The notes: generated from the letters alone by a model not told the origin. A DNA stretch of 64,000 nucleotides from Cohnella terricola (GCF_007786475.1 NZ_VNJJ01000012.1:89088-153087); one strand, 5' to 3'. Positions 9,185 to 18,848 are shown, counted from the first letter of the stretch. Translations and numbers: made by a program.

Positions 9185-10330
9185 ATGAATCATCCCTCGT
9201 TCATTTTGTCGCGGGAAGACTGGTCGCTTCACCGCAAAGGCTACCAAGATCAAGCCCGCCATCAACAGAAAGTCCGGGAAGCGATCAAACAGAACTTGCC
9301 CGATCTCGTTTCCGAAGAAAATATCGTCATGTCCGATGGGCGCCAGATTATAAAAATTCCGATCCGCAGCCTCGACGAATACCGCTTCGTGTTCAATACG
9401 AACAAGAAAAAACACGTCGGCCAAGGCGACGGAGACAGCCAGGTCGGGGACGTGCTCGGCGTCGACCCGACGCCGGCAGGAGGCAAAGGTGACGGCGCGG
9501 GGTCCGACCCCGGCGAAGACGTCGTCGAAGCCGAAATCTCCATCGCCGAGCTGGAGACGATGCTGTTCGAGGAATTGGAGTTGCCTTATCTAAAGAAAAA
9601 AGACAAACAGCAAATCGAAGTCAAAGACGTGAGGTTTACCGATGTGCGCCGCAAAGGAATCATGTCCAACATCGACAAGAAACGAACGATTCTCGAGAAC
9701 CTGCGCCGTAATTCCCGGGACGGGCGCGCCGAGATCGGAGGCATATCCCCGGACGATCTTCGGTTCAAGACGTGGGAAGAAATCGTGAAGCCGCAGAACA
9801 ACGCGGTCATTCTGGCAATGATGGATACGTCCGGCTCGATGGGTTCCTTCGAAAAATACTGCGCAAGATCGTTCTTCTTCTGGATGTCCCGCTTCCTGCG
9901 GCGGCAATACGAGAAGGTCGACATCGTCTTCATCGCGCACCATACGGAAGCGAAGGAAGTAACGGAGGAGGAGTTCTTCACCCGGGGTGAGAGCGGCGGC
10001 ACAATCTGCTCGTCCGCCTACGTGAAGGCGCTGGAGATTATCGACAGCCGCTATCCGCCGTCGCTGTACAACATTTATCCGTTCCACTTCTCGGACGGAG
10101 ACAATCTGACGAGCGATAACGAACGGTGCGTCCGGCTGATCAAGGAGCTGCTGGAGCGCTCGAACATTTTCGGATACGGGGAAGTGAACCAGTACAACCG
10201 CAGCAGCACTCTGATGTCGGCTTACAAACACCTTGAGCATCAGCAGTTCCTTTATTACGTGATTAAGGAGAAGGGTGAGATTTACAACGCTCTGAAGACG
10301 TTTTTCCGGAAAAGGAATTTTGCGGGGTAA
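9185..10330 (+). CDS. yhbH: Sporulation protein YhbH (DUF444, von Willebrand A-like)
   Basis: A 381-residue member of the YhbH/DUF444 family, needed for normal sporulation in Bacillus and often working with the PrkA kinase and SpoVR. The N-terminal part is charged and low in hydrophobic residues. Near residue 215 it has MMDTSGSMG, the metal-binding DxSxS motif of von Willebrand A-like domains, followed by the C-terminal domain with [13 protein letters not shown]. The ATG at 9185 is preceded by a run of five G six bases upstream; an in-frame TTG at 9179 is less likely. Neither prkA nor spoVR lies next to it here. A decayed copy of its 3' part lies 2.1 kb downstream (12466-12916). Confidence 0.93.
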   Translation: MNHPSFILSREDWSLHRKGYQDQARHQQKVREAIKQNLPDLVSEENIVMSDGRQIIKIPIRSLDEYRFVFNTNKKKHVGQGDGDSQVGDVLGVDPTPAGGKGDGAGSDPGEDVVEAEISIAELETMLFEELELPYLKKKDKQQIEVKDVRFTDVRRKGIMSNIDKKRTILENLRRNSRDGRAEIGGISPDDLRFKTWEEIVKPQNNAVILAMMDTSGSMGSFEKYCARSFFFWMSRFLRRQYEKVDIVFIAHHTEAKEVTEEEFFTRGESGGTICSSAYVKALEIIDSRYPPSLYNIYPFHFSDGDNLTSDNERCVRLIKELLERSNIFGYGEVNQYNRSSTLMSAYKHLEHQQFLYYVIKEKGEIYNALKTFFRKRNFAG

Positions 10331-10337
10331 TCTAATT

Positions 10338-10374
10338 ACAACCTTAGTTCGGTACTCTATTGGTCTAAGGTTGT
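10338..10374 (+). terminator. Stem-loop after yhbH
   Basis: ACAACCTTAG (10338-10347) and CTAAGGTTGT (10365-10374) form a perfect 10-base stem eight bases after the yhbH stop codon. Only two T follow, so it is a weak intrinsic terminator. Confidence 0.5.
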
Positions 10375-10385
10375 TTAACATGAAA

Positions 10386-10443
10386 AATCCCCATTGAGTA
10401 GACTGTTGTGCTCTTCTTTAGCACTTGTCTACTCGAAGGGGAT
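10386..10443 (-). terminator. Terminator of the MORN-repeat gene
   Basis: A long nested hairpin has arms ATCCCC/GGGGAT, TTGAGTAGAC/GTCTACTCGA and GTGCT/AGCAC. It is followed on the minus strand by five T. It lies about 65 bases after the MORN gene stop. Its near-perfect arms could also be a mobile-element remnant. Confidence 0.65.
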
Positions 10444-10507
10444 CTTATCATGAAAGGCTCCATAATAACTTGATAGTCTCGAACCCTATTTTTATGTTCC
10501 CTTAAGT

Positions 10508-12175
10508 TTAAGTCCCTACGTATTCCCCATCTTTAAATTTGCCTACCCTATACACACTGCCATTGCTATACATCTTTCCATATCCATCGAATTTCCCGTC
10601 CTTAAAGTTCCCTTCGTAGTAAAGTTGACCATTCATATATTGTTTGCCTTGACCATACAGTTTGCTATCGATGAAGTTCCCTTCCTGATACAGTTCATTT
10701 TTACCTTCATATATCTTCCCTTTTCCATTAAACTTACTATTATTCATTTCTCCCTCGTAGAATAATGAGCCGTCTTGATTATAGTATTTACCTGTTCCGT
10801 AAATAATTAAATCATTACCGTTCAAACCTCGATACATATACCCCTCATACAGAATGTTACCATTTGCGTGATAGGTTGTTCCCGTACCATCAGGCATCCC
10901 ATTTCTAAAATTGCCACTATAGATCAAATTCCCGTTGTTATCATAAAATTTCCCTGTACCGTCGTATTTGTTTCTGTACCAATACCCCTCATATCTTAGT
11001 TTCCCATTACTGTAATACTCTTTATCATAACCATTTTTTTCTTGATCATGTGTGCTTGGTGTTGATGTATTTGGTATTGATGTGCTTGGTGTTGATGTGC
11101 TTGCTGTTGATGTGCTTGGTGTTGATGTATTGTTTTTATATTTGGATGTAGGTGTAACAATATCCCTTACAACAACGCCATCTTTTTTCTCAACTTGGAG
11201 TGCTATACTACCATCTTTGTCATATTGAGTGTATATCCCTGTTTCCTTATCATCTACATATTCAGTTTGGATCGAGAGTACTCCATCATTATAGCTCCTA
11301 GATACTCCAGATAACTTACCATTTACATAGTACGAATCGTGCGTGATTTGACCCTCAGAATTGTAACTAATACGTTCCCCGTCTAACAAACCGTTATTAT
11401 AGTTAGCGACTACTTTGTGACCATCATCATAGAAAGTAGTCCCTTTACCATCAAATTTTAACTCTTTAAGTCCTCCTTCATACCGGATAGGGTAAACGGA
11501 CTTAGAGAGGAACGAATCCCCGTTCTTATATTCAGGTACATAATAGTTTATGACAAATTGTCCATTAGGCCAGTTATCCTTAAAAGTGCCTTCATACTTA
11601 TCATCTAGACGATACCAGATTCCTTTACCCTCTTTTTTACCGTTCTTAAATTCACCCTCATAAATAAGTTTGTTATTAGAATTTATAATTTTACCTTGAC
11701 CATCTGCTTTACCATCTTTCAATTCTCCTATATAATTCGGACTGCTTTTTGTATAAATACTACTATCGCTAATCGCTATAACGTTATCCTTATGCGTTAC
11801 ACTTCTACCCGTAGCTTCTCCAACAAACCTAAGAGGGACGAAGGTATTGCCTTGGATAGTACTCGGTGCCACAGTAAGATTTTGCTTTTTATCGTTTACA
11901 TAAGCAACTTTATCGCCAATTGTAAGCTTAATCGTTAATCCATCTTTGATGCCAGTTACAGTTTTAGTCTTTTGATCCCAGCCAATTGATAAGCCTAATT
12001 CTTCAAATATGGGTCTGAACTGAATCAGCGTTGTTCCTTGCGTTATGATTGGGTCTACATCAAATTGAATCTTTTTCCCATCAATCTCCACTTGAATCGG
12101 CTTATCCGCTGCGTTAACAGTCAATGGAATACAGAAGCAAATCATAACGATTACTAACGAGATCAATTTTCTCAC
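10508..12175 (-). CDS. Secreted protein: copper-amine-oxidase-like domain plus MORN repeats
   Basis: A 555-residue exported protein. Residues 1-22 form a signal peptide with cleavage near VNAADK. Residues about 27-125 match the copper-amine-oxidase N-terminal-like domain common on Paenibacillus surface proteins (FRPIFEELGLSIGWDQ, FVPLRFVGEATGR); this domain carries no oxidase activity. Two blocks of MORN-type repeats follow (about 145-330 and 385-555; recurrent YEGxFKxGxxxGxGxxY units), split by a linker of TSTPS-type six-residue repeats encoded by 18-base repeats. The start is GTG with AAGGAG upstream. The DNA is clearly AT-richer than the neighbours, which suggests transfer. It lies between yhbH and a partial second copy of yhbH. 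Role unknown; cell-wall or membrane-lipid contact is possible from the domain types. Confidence 0.8.
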   Translation of the reverse strand: MRKLISLVIVMICFCIPLTVNAADKPIQVEIDGKKIQFDVDPIITQGTTLIQFRPIFEELGLSIGWDQKTKTVTGIKDGLTIKLTIGDKVAYVNDKKQNLTVAPSTIQGNTFVPLRFVGEATGRSVTHKDNVIAISDSSIYTKSSPNYIGELKDGKADGQGKIINSNNKLIYEGEFKNGKKEGKGIWYRLDDKYEGTFKDNWPNGQFVINYYVPEYKNGDSFLSKSVYPIRYEGGLKELKFDGKGTTFYDDGHKVVANYNNGLLDGERISYNSEGQITHDSYYVNGKLSGVSRSYNDGVLSIQTEYVDDKETGIYTQYDKDGSIALQVEKKDGVVVRDIVTPTSKYKNNTSTPSTSTASTSTPSTSIPNTSTPSTHDQEKNGYDKEYYSNGKLRYEGYWYRNKYDGTGKFYDNNGNLIYSGNFRNGMPDGTGTTYHANGNILYEGYMYRGLNGNDLIIYGTGKYYNQDGSLFYEGEMNNSKFNGKGKIYEGKNELYQEGNFIDSKLYGQGKQYMNGQLYYEGNFKDGKFDGYGKMYSNGSVYRVGKFKDGEYVGT

Positions 12176-12465
12176 GATATATCCAACTCCTTCTAGTGCA
12201 AATTTATATTTTTCGTAAATGCTAAGTTCTTTAATCTGGAAATGGGTGTATCTAACTACTTCTGCCCTCCTTATAAGCCCATCGAATATTTTAGAAGAAA
12301 AAAACAGTACAATTTATACACTAACCATACCACTCTCACCTAAATTCCGACAAATACTTACTCAATTCCCAAACAAAAACCACCCTTTCGAGTGGTCAAT
12401 AAACAATCTTAATTTAATCATTTGCGACAGAAAATATGAGGATCCTACCAAGAGTAAATGGCTGT
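12176..12465. other. AT-rich gene-free stretch
   Basis: Between the MORN gene start and the yhbH remnant I see no supported gene. An open frame from 12219 runs into the yhbH remnant but has no ribosome site and no recognisable protein. Base composition matches the MORN gene, not the surrounding chromosome. Confidence 0.5.
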
Positions 12466-12916
12466 TTTTCTGCTGGATGTCCCGTTTCTTGAGGCGACAA
12501 TACTAGGAAGTCGACATCGTCTTCATTGCGCACCATACGGAAGCGAAAGAGGTAAGAGGAATTCTTCACCCGGGGAGCGAGCGGCGGCACGATCTGCTCG
12601 TCCGCTTACGTAAAAGCGCTGGAAATTATCGACAGTCGCTATCCGCCATCGCTGTACAACATTTATCCGTTCGACTTCTCGGACGGAGACAATCTAACGA
12701 GCGACAACGAACGATGCGTCCGGCTGATCAAGGAATTGCTGGAGCGCTCGAACATATTCGGATACGGGGAAGTAAACCAGTAACCGCAGCAGCACCCTGA
12801 TATCGGCGTACAAACACCTTGAGCATCAGCAGTTCCTTTATTATGTGATTAAGGAGAAGAGTGAAATTTATAACGCTCTGAAGACGTTTTTCCGGAAAAG
12901 GGAAAATGCGGTCTAA
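12466..12916 (+). pseudogene. Decayed partial copy of yhbH (3' 450 bases)
   Basis: This stretch aligns with 9879-10330 of yhbH almost base for base up to the stop codon (shared blocks such as CTGGATGTCCCG, GACTTCTCGGACGGAGACAA-like, GAAGACGTTTTTCCGGAAAA). It carries an in-frame TAG where yhbH has GAG after the RRQY codons, a three-base gap near 12555, and a two-base deletion in the AACCAGTA region at about 12778, so it cannot make the protein. Most differences are at third codon positions, so the copy was probably functional for a time or came from a related strain. Similarity stops exactly at the stop codon. Confidence 0.85.
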
Positions 12917-12929
12917 ATCCCTGCAAAGT

Positions 12930-12970
12930 AAAGCGATCGTCGCCATTCTCCACCGGCCAACAATCGCTTT
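12930..12970 (-). terminator. Possible terminator of the KAP NTPase gene
   Basis: AAAGCGAT (12930-12937) and ATCGCTTT (12963-12970) can pair across a 25-base loop directly after the KAP gene stop. The T-run on the minus strand is short (TTT). Confidence 0.4.
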
Positions 12971-12976
12971 CTTCGT

Positions 12977-15595
12977 TTATTCGTTTACTATCGACAACTC
13001 TTTATTCCGCGATTCTTTGTATCGGCTCCATCTTTCCTTCAATTCTACTGTCTTCGTTTGATCGCCGTACGTGCAAAGCCATTCGATAGCCGAGATTAAC
13101 TTAGGGTTCCAATCTGCATCGCTATCGGATTCCATGTCATAAAGTCGTTCGGCGGCATAATCGTAACTCATAGTATGTCCAAAAGATAGACATGCTTTCA
13201 TCGCCTGAACATCCGAACTAAGTAATTTCTTTAGTTCGTTTTTGCTTTCAATTTTTCCGAAAGCATTTACGTCTCGTTCAATGGCGTCCGCAGGAATAAA
13301 TTTTAATATTTTGGAGTAAAAAACAAAAATGTGTAAAGATTCTGCATTTTTGAAATCGATTTCGGAATAGAAGTAGTCGAAGATCTGCCACACATCATGC
13401 TTCCGCACCCATTCAGCCACCGTTTTTCTAACCTGACCGGGATGATTATGCTCATCTACGTTTAACCAAACATTAAAAATCATACTGGCATCTTTGGGCC
13501 CATATTTGCCCAAGATGAAGAAATCGAACCTTGAATTAACGATATCCAGGAGTTCGCTCTTGCATTTCGAGCCGCTATCGCTTATCCGGTATGCTTCGGC
13601 GGCATAGAACAATTGATGATTTTCTTGTTCTCCAATCAGCTTTACGAGATCAACTCGTCGATCATCGGCGATCAAGCTCCGCATCAGCGTTTCTCGCAGA
13701 TCTCCAACAGATTGATGAGTTCCCTGCATCGGATCGAAAAAATCGAAAAGAAACTTCAAAAGTCTGATGTTCGATTCGATATTTTTATGATAGACAGAAT
13801 ACCATCCTAGCTTCGTATTGACTTCACTTAAATTCGAAGAAACCGTCATCTCCATATAGGTTTCCCGAATAAGTTCCAAATCGTCTTCAATTAATATATT
13901 GTAAAAAGCATTTAGCATTTTTTGCGAAATCTTGCTTAAAGGCACGGAGTACATAAAATACGTCTGAAAATGCTCCGGAGAACAAATACGTTTGTTACCG
14001 CTCATCAAACCATCATCGACTTTGGATTCGCCCAGTTTCGGGAACAATGATTCCAGCCATGGGATATAAGCCTGGAAATTCCGTTCCAAAATTCCGTTCG
14101 CAAATCCTTTCTTATCCTCAAGTCCCTTTTTGTTCAACATCCCAAGAAATAGATTTGAATTTTCATAGATGAACACGAACAATTCGGGATTATCAATCTT
14201 GATCGCCATCAATGCGATCAGATCCTCTGGGTAGACCTCTTCTTTAAGCAACGGCAGATGAACTTGAAGGAGGTTCAGCAAACGTTCCACGTTTCTCGGA
14301 GTAAAGTTGAATTGCGTCATCAACTCCATGAAATACGTATCGCTTACGACAATGTCATTGGATCGGAGAATGGATTTCATCCGACTCACCAGGAGTCCTA
14401 GCAGCAATTCCGGGTCCACTCGCGGTAAGTAGATCGGAACTTGAATGAACTTTTCGATATACTTCAGCCCCGTTTTTATATCGAAATCTTTCGAATACAA
14501 TTGCGACAACGACTTGGCGACGATTTCCTCGTCCATGGCTATGACATAAACGATGTTCGGGAAATCCGCGATCATGCGCACGAGTTTAAAGACCATTTGG
14601 ATCTCTTTGTTGTCCAACCTGTCAAGATCGTCAATGAAGACAATCAGCGGGAACGGATTGTTTTCCAGCAAATCGACGATTCTTTTTTTCAATTTGCTTG
14701 CGTCTGCGTAATCCTTGGAGTATTCCGGCTCGCTCATGAAATCCTTGAAGTTATAGATTAAACCCGGCGGACGTATGCTTACGGGCATAAGGTATTTCGT
14801 ATAATCTGATAATTGCTTAAGCAATTCTTTGTTATCTCTATTTTTCCCTTGGACCTTTTGAATCAGCAACTTCATGAATTCCGGAACAATATTATTCAAA
14901 TCCTTGCCCAAATACCAAGGATGGAATCGAATAATCTTATCCGCATCAAGATGAGAGGATTCCATCAGATCGAATACGGACGATTTTCCGGAGCCCCAAG
15001 GACCATATAACCCGATTGTCAACGAATTGCTCGAAGGCTGTTTCATACGATCGTTTAAGATCGAAGCCAGGTGAGCGGCAAAGCCGTTCCGGTTCAATTC
15101 ATCGACGCCGTCGATACCCAGAGACGGTTTGGAGTAAAACATATCGATTTCGGAAGGAAAATGATCGTTACTCGCCGTATCTTTGTTACTATCTTTCGTT
15201 CTCCGAGATTGGGGAGGAATGAGTAAACATACGCACAAAAATACGGTCGCATCGTACAGCAAAGACCAGAAGCCGCCGGCTGCCAGTTTATTTTGATCGT
15301 TAACAACATAATCGATCACGATTCCAAGAGTTACTGCCGGAAATGCGATTTTGTGAAGCGGTTTCAACAATCCGCTTGCGGGTGCCTGCTTATATCTCAA
15401 AATCCAAACAAAAATAGAGATACAAACAAAGAATAAAACGGCCAATTGCTTCCCGAAATTGTCTGGATTGCTTTGCAGGATCGGTTCGGCGGTTATCCTT
15501 AATATCAGTACAAAAGAATAAGAGAAGATAGCAAGAATGAGAAATACGATCCATTCCTTAAGACGAATCCGCTTTTTATGTTTTCTCCAACTCAT
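12977..15595 (-). CDS. KAP family P-loop NTPase with N-terminal membrane anchor
   Basis: An 872-residue protein. The first 150 residues hold four hydrophobic membrane segments. The KAP NTPase domain follows, with Walker A GLYGPWGSGKSS near residue 200 and Walker B LIVFIDDLDRLDN near residue 318, both followed by the helical segments typical of the family. The C-terminal 450 residues are not recognisable. KAP NTPases are membrane-linked ATPases found patchily in bacteria, and several occur in phage-defence loci; a defence role here is inference. I chose the ATG at 15595 because GGAGGAAATTTC precedes it; an earlier in-frame start at 15625 lacks a ribosome site. It stands alone next to the duplicated yhbH remnant. 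Confidence 0.85.
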   Translation of the reverse strand: MSWRKHKKRIRLKEWIVFLILAIFSYSFVLILRITAEPILQSNPDNFGKQLAVLFFVCISIFVWILRYKQAPASGLLKPLHKIAFPAVTLGIVIDYVVNDQNKLAAGGFWSLLYDATVFLCVCLLIPPQSRRTKDSNKDTASNDHFPSEIDMFYSKPSLGIDGVDELNRNGFAAHLASILNDRMKQPSSNSLTIGLYGPWGSGKSSVFDLMESSHLDADKIIRFHPWYLGKDLNNIVPEFMKLLIQKVQGKNRDNKELLKQLSDYTKYLMPVSIRPPGLIYNFKDFMSEPEYSKDYADASKLKKRIVDLLENNPFPLIVFIDDLDRLDNKEIQMVFKLVRMIADFPNIVYVIAMDEEIVAKSLSQLYSKDFDIKTGLKYIEKFIQVPIYLPRVDPELLLGLLVSRMKSILRSNDIVVSDTYFMELMTQFNFTPRNVERLLNLLQVHLPLLKEEVYPEDLIALMAIKIDNPELFVFIYENSNLFLGMLNKKGLEDKKGFANGILERNFQAYIPWLESLFPKLGESKVDDGLMSGNKRICSPEHFQTYFMYSVPLSKISQKMLNAFYNILIEDDLELIRETYMEMTVSSNLSEVNTKLGWYSVYHKNIESNIRLLKFLFDFFDPMQGTHQSVGDLRETLMRSLIADDRRVDLVKLIGEQENHQLFYAAEAYRISDSGSKCKSELLDIVNSRFDFFILGKYGPKDASMIFNVWLNVDEHNHPGQVRKTVAEWVRKHDVWQIFDYFYSEIDFKNAESLHIFVFYSKILKFIPADAIERDVNAFGKIESKNELKKLLSSDVQAMKACLSFGHTMSYDYAAERLYDMESDSDADWNPKLISAIEWLCTYGDQTKTVELKERWSRYKESRNKELSIVNE

Positions 15596-15654
15596 GAAAT
15601 TTCCTCCAAAAACATACGATTGCAATCATTTTAGACAAATCGGGGACGCGAAGC

Positions 15655-15700
15655 AATAAAAATAAATCCCGCGGACCTCATCATGAGATCCACAGGATTT
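15655..15700 (-). terminator. Terminator of the carbohydrate transport operon
   Basis: A hairpin built from AAATCC/GGATTT outside and GGACCTC/GAGATCC inside (15664-15700) is followed on the minus strand by ATTTATTTTTATT. It lies 22 bases after the FAD oxidoreductase stop. Confidence 0.75.
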
Positions 15701-15721
15701 CGGGGCTGATTTAGAACCGTA

Positions 15722-17062
15722 TTATAGACAAGCCTTCCCTTGCCTTAACGCTTCGCGCAATTGCGGAATGTCCACCTCGCCGGGAGCTACGTTCGTTAGA
15801 ACGGACAAAGCGGCAGCCGTTCCGGCAGCTTGGCCGGTTGCCATGCAGCTAGGCGTTAGCCGGGTCGTTGCGAGCGCTTCGTGCGTCGTGGAGATGCATC
15901 TTCCCGCTGCCAGCAAGTTGTGGGTGGTCTTCGGCACCAGACAGCGATACGGAATATCGTAGGTGCCGTCGCCCGCGATCCAGGAGGCGGTCACTCCCTT
16001 GCCGGACGGATCGTGAATGTCGATCGGATAACCGCTTCTAGCGATGGCGTCCTCGAACTTCCTGCCGGCGATCACGTCCTCCTTCGTCAGTGAATACAGA
16101 CCGACAATCCGCCGGGTCTCCCGAATTCCGATCTGGGTACCGACGGATGATACGGAAGCGCGGCTGAAGCCGGGCACGTCCCGTTTCAGAAAATCGGCCA
16201 TCATGAGTACTTGTTTGCGCCCTTCTTCCTCCGCGCGGGTCAAATCTTCCACGTCCGTGCCGTCCAGCCCCTGCACCCTCGTGCAGTTAATGAGCACCTC
16301 GTCGTCCGCGGGACCGGTAAAGAATAACACCTGGTCGCGATTGATCGGTACGCCGGAAGATTTCCACTGGGAGTAAAAGCCGCTTACGCCCGTCAGCGGC
16401 AAGTTCGGCAGTTCCGCGATCGGCGTCTTCTTATAGAAGTTCTCGGGATTTGCGATCATGTACGCCTTGATCTGTTCCAGATCGACACCCCGCATCCGGA
16501 ATTTCATCGTCATCGGCTGCGCTTGAAGGTCGCCGTCGCGTCCTTTCAGCGTCTCGGTACCCGACAAGTAAGCGACGTCCGCGTCTCCGCTCGCATCCAC
16601 GAATACCCGTCCCGCCAATTCGATTTTCCCGGACTTCGTCGTGATCCGTACCGCGCGGATCGTTCCGTCCGCCGCGTCCACCTCGTCTACGAAGCTATGA
16701 AGAAACAGTTGTACGCCTGCTTCCCGCAGCATCTCCAAAGCCACGACCTGATAGATTTCGGGATGATACGGCGTTAACGTGCGCACGAAACCGACCGTGT
16801 CCCGAAGATGGCCGGGAGAGCCTCCGCGCTCGATGAGCCGATCGACGATTTCCTGCGCGATTCCCTGAATGACCTGTTCGCCGCTGTCGGCGTGGAAAGT
16901 CATCCAAGGATACACCATCGCCGCCGTGGACATACCGCCAACAAAGCCGTATCTCTCTACGAGAATCGTCTTCACCCCTTGCCGTCCGGCCGCGATCGCC
17001 GCGACGATTCCCGCGGGTCCTCCGCCGACGACGACAACATCCGCCTCTACCTTTTTCATCAC
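15722..17062 (-). CDS. FAD-dependent oxidoreductase
   Basis: A 446-residue flavoprotein of the FAD-dependent oxidoreductase group often found in sugar and xenobiotic loci. The N-terminal dinucleotide motif VVVGGGPAGIVAAIAAGRQG is followed by ERYGFVGGMST. A second FAD contact, FVDASGDADVAYLSG, lies mid-protein, and LAAGRCISTTHEALA with a GQAAGTAAALS helix lies near the C-terminus. No signal peptide. The GTG at 17062 has GGAG ten bases upstream; the following ATG is an alternative. As last gene of the transport operon it probably acts on the imported compound or a derivative; the substrate is unknown. Confidence 0.85.
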   Translation of the reverse strand: MMKKVEADVVVVGGGPAGIVAAIAAGRQGVKTILVERYGFVGGMSTAAMVYPWMTFHADSGEQVIQGIAQEIVDRLIERGGSPGHLRDTVGFVRTLTPYHPEIYQVVALEMLREAGVQLFLHSFVDEVDAADGTIRAVRITTKSGKIELAGRVFVDASGDADVAYLSGTETLKGRDGDLQAQPMTMKFRMRGVDLEQIKAYMIANPENFYKKTPIAELPNLPLTGVSGFYSQWKSSGVPINRDQVLFFTGPADDEVLINCTRVQGLDGTDVEDLTRAEEEGRKQVLMMADFLKRDVPGFSRASVSSVGTQIGIRETRRIVGLYSLTKEDVIAGRKFEDAIARSGYPIDIHDPSGKGVTASWIAGDGTYDIPYRCLVPKTTHNLLAAGRCISTTHEALATTRLTPSCMATGQAAGTAAALSVLTNVAPGEVDIPQLREALRQGKACL

Positions 17063-17083
17063 CTGATGCCAACTCCGTTCTTT

Positions 17084-17938
17084 CTATTCTTTTAACCCCG
17101 TCATGGCCACGCCTTCGATGAATTGACGCTGCGCCAGGAAGAAGATAATAAGCAACGGCACGGTCGCCATTACTGTCGCGCTCATCAGATGATGCCATGC
17201 CGTCCCGACCTCGTCCGTGAACAAGGACAAGCCCAAAGGCAGCGTCATCAGGCTGCGCGTATTGATAAAGATAAGCGGATCGAAAAATTCGTTCCAATTG
17301 GTCACGAACGTAAAAATCGTCAGCGTCGCCAATCCGGGTTTCGCGATCGGCAGCATAATCTGACCGTATATCCTCAGCCGGCTGCATCCGTCGATCATCG
17401 CGGCTTCCTCCAGTTCCTTCGGAACCGTGATGAAAAACTGCCGCATGACGAAGATGCCGAACACGCCGCCCGCACCGAAGATCGGCAGCAGAATAAGCGG
17501 TAAATGCGTATCGATCCAACCGATCTCGCGCATGAAGAGAAACATCGGGATCGCCGTGACCTCGTGCGGGATCATCATCGCGCTGAGCAGAATCAGGAAC
17601 ACGGCGTTCCTGCCCGCGAACGGAATTCTAGCGAAAGCGTATCCGGCGAGCGACGCGAACAGAACGGTGCCGCCCACGACAAGCGCGGCGATGTATACGC
17701 TGTTAAAGTAAAACCATTGAAAAGGAATTCGATCGAACACTTCCGCATAGTTCTGGAACCGGAAGGTCGAAGGAATCAGCTGCGGCGGGTATTTGAACAC
17801 TTGCTGCGGCTCCTTGAAGGAGGTCGAAATCATCCACAGAAATGGAACCATCATTACTAGCGAGATCAATCCGAGAACCGTATAAGTGCCCGCAGTGCCC
17901 AACGATTTGCGAAGTGAGCCGTTATGCGTCGCTTTCAT
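17084..17938 (-). CDS. Carbohydrate ABC transporter permease (MalG type)
   Basis: A 284-residue inner-membrane permease with six predicted membrane segments. The family EAA motif reads EELEEAAMIDGCSRLRIYG, which contacts the ATPase. The C-terminus YKxG-like end VAMTGLKE is typical of MalG/LacG proteins. It overlaps the upstream permease gene by 17 bases and precedes the FAD oxidoreductase. No ATPase gene is present in this operon, so a shared MsmX-type ATPase encoded elsewhere is likely, as is usual in these bacteria. Confidence 0.94.
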   Translation of the reverse strand: MKATHNGSLRKSLGTAGTYTVLGLISLVMMVPFLWMISTSFKEPQQVFKYPPQLIPSTFRFQNYAEVFDRIPFQWFYFNSVYIAALVVGGTVLFASLAGYAFARIPFAGRNAVFLILLSAMMIPHEVTAIPMFLFMREIGWIDTHLPLILLPIFGAGGVFGIFVMRQFFITVPKELEEAAMIDGCSRLRIYGQIMLPIAKPGLATLTIFTFVTNWNEFFDPLIFINTRSLMTLPLGLSLFTDEVGTAWHHLMSATVMATVPLLIIFFLAQRQFIEGVAMTGLKE

Positions 17939-18836
17939 TGAACACCCACCTTTTTCTAAGCTGCCACTGCACCAACGTCAAGACGAGCACGACGAAGAAC
18001 AAGACGAAAGCCAGCGATGATGCATAACCGAGCTGGAATAGCTTAAACGCTTTCTCCCAAATGTAGTAGACCAGCACTTTCGTGCTGTTGCTCGGTCCGC
18101 CTTGCGTCATGACGAAGATTTGCCCGAACACCTTCAGAGATCCGATTACGGTCATGACGACGGTCAGGAATATCGTGGGCGTGATCATCGGAAGCGTCAC
18201 GTTGAAAAAAGACTTCGTCCGGCTCGCGCCATCCAGTTTGGCGGCTTCGTAGAGCGATGCGGGCACCTGCTGAAGCGCTGCGATGAAAAGCACCATATTT
18301 AAGCCGACGTTCTTCAGTACGCTCGTCACAATAACGGCCGGCATCGCCAGCTTCGTATCGTATAGCCAAGCGGGACCGTTGATATTAAACACCGCGAGAA
18401 GCTGGTTGATCAGCCCCGAATCGGTCGCGAACATATACTTCCATACAATGGACCAGACGACCAGCGAAGTCATGACCGGCACGAAGATCGCGGTACGAAA
18501 AAGCCCGATCCCGCGCATACTTCTCGACAGCAACAGCGCGAGCAGCAGCGCCAGTACGATGTTCAGCGGCACGAGTCCGACCGTGAAGTACACGGTATTG
18601 CCGAGCACCTGCCAGAACAAGGAGTCTCCCATGATATCCCGGTAGTTATCGATGCCGATATAGCTATGGCTTCCTAGCAGCGGCCAGTCCGTAAAACTCA
18701 TATATAGCGCAAGCCCCATCGGGAATAGCAGCAATAATGTAAAGCCCAACACCATGGGAGAAACAAACAGCCATCCGTATATTTGCGCTTCACGGGCCAG
18801 CGGCCCTCTCATTCTTTTTTTTCTTTTGTCGCTCAT
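17922..18836 (-). CDS. Carbohydrate ABC transporter permease (MalF/UgpA type)
   Basis: A 304-residue inner-membrane permease with six membrane segments and the EAA motif ASLYEAAKLDGASRTKSF. It pairs with the MalG-type permease whose start it overlaps. The N-terminus is rich in Arg/Lys (SDKRKKRMRGP) before the first membrane segment at about 18-40. It sits between the TIM-barrel protein and the second permease, in the order usual for CUT1 sugar transporters. The substrate is a sugar or oligosaccharide by family; no closer call is possible. Confidence 0.94.
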   Translation of the reverse strand: MSDKRKKRMRGPLAREAQIYGWLFVSPMVLGFTLLLLFPMGLALYMSFTDWPLLGSHSYIGIDNYRDIMGDSLFWQVLGNTVYFTVGLVPLNIVLALLLALLLSRSMRGIGLFRTAIFVPVMTSLVVWSIVWKYMFATDSGLINQLLAVFNINGPAWLYDTKLAMPAVIVTSVLKNVGLNMVLFIAALQQVPASLYEAAKLDGASRTKSFFNVTLPMITPTIFLTVVMTVIGSLKVFGQIFVMTQGGPSNSTKVLVYYIWEKAFKLFQLGYASSLAFVLFFVVLVLTLVQWQLRKRWVFNESDA

Positions 18837-18848
18837 CGGTACACCCGC

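Noticed and set aside
10386..10443. Insertion-sequence end
   Set aside because: The near-perfect arms suggested it, but no transposase or second end is visible, and the hairpin plus T-run explains it as a terminator.
12219..12506. 95-codon open frame running into the yhbH remnant
   Set aside because: No ribosome site, AT-rich chance frame, ends at the remnant's in-frame stop.
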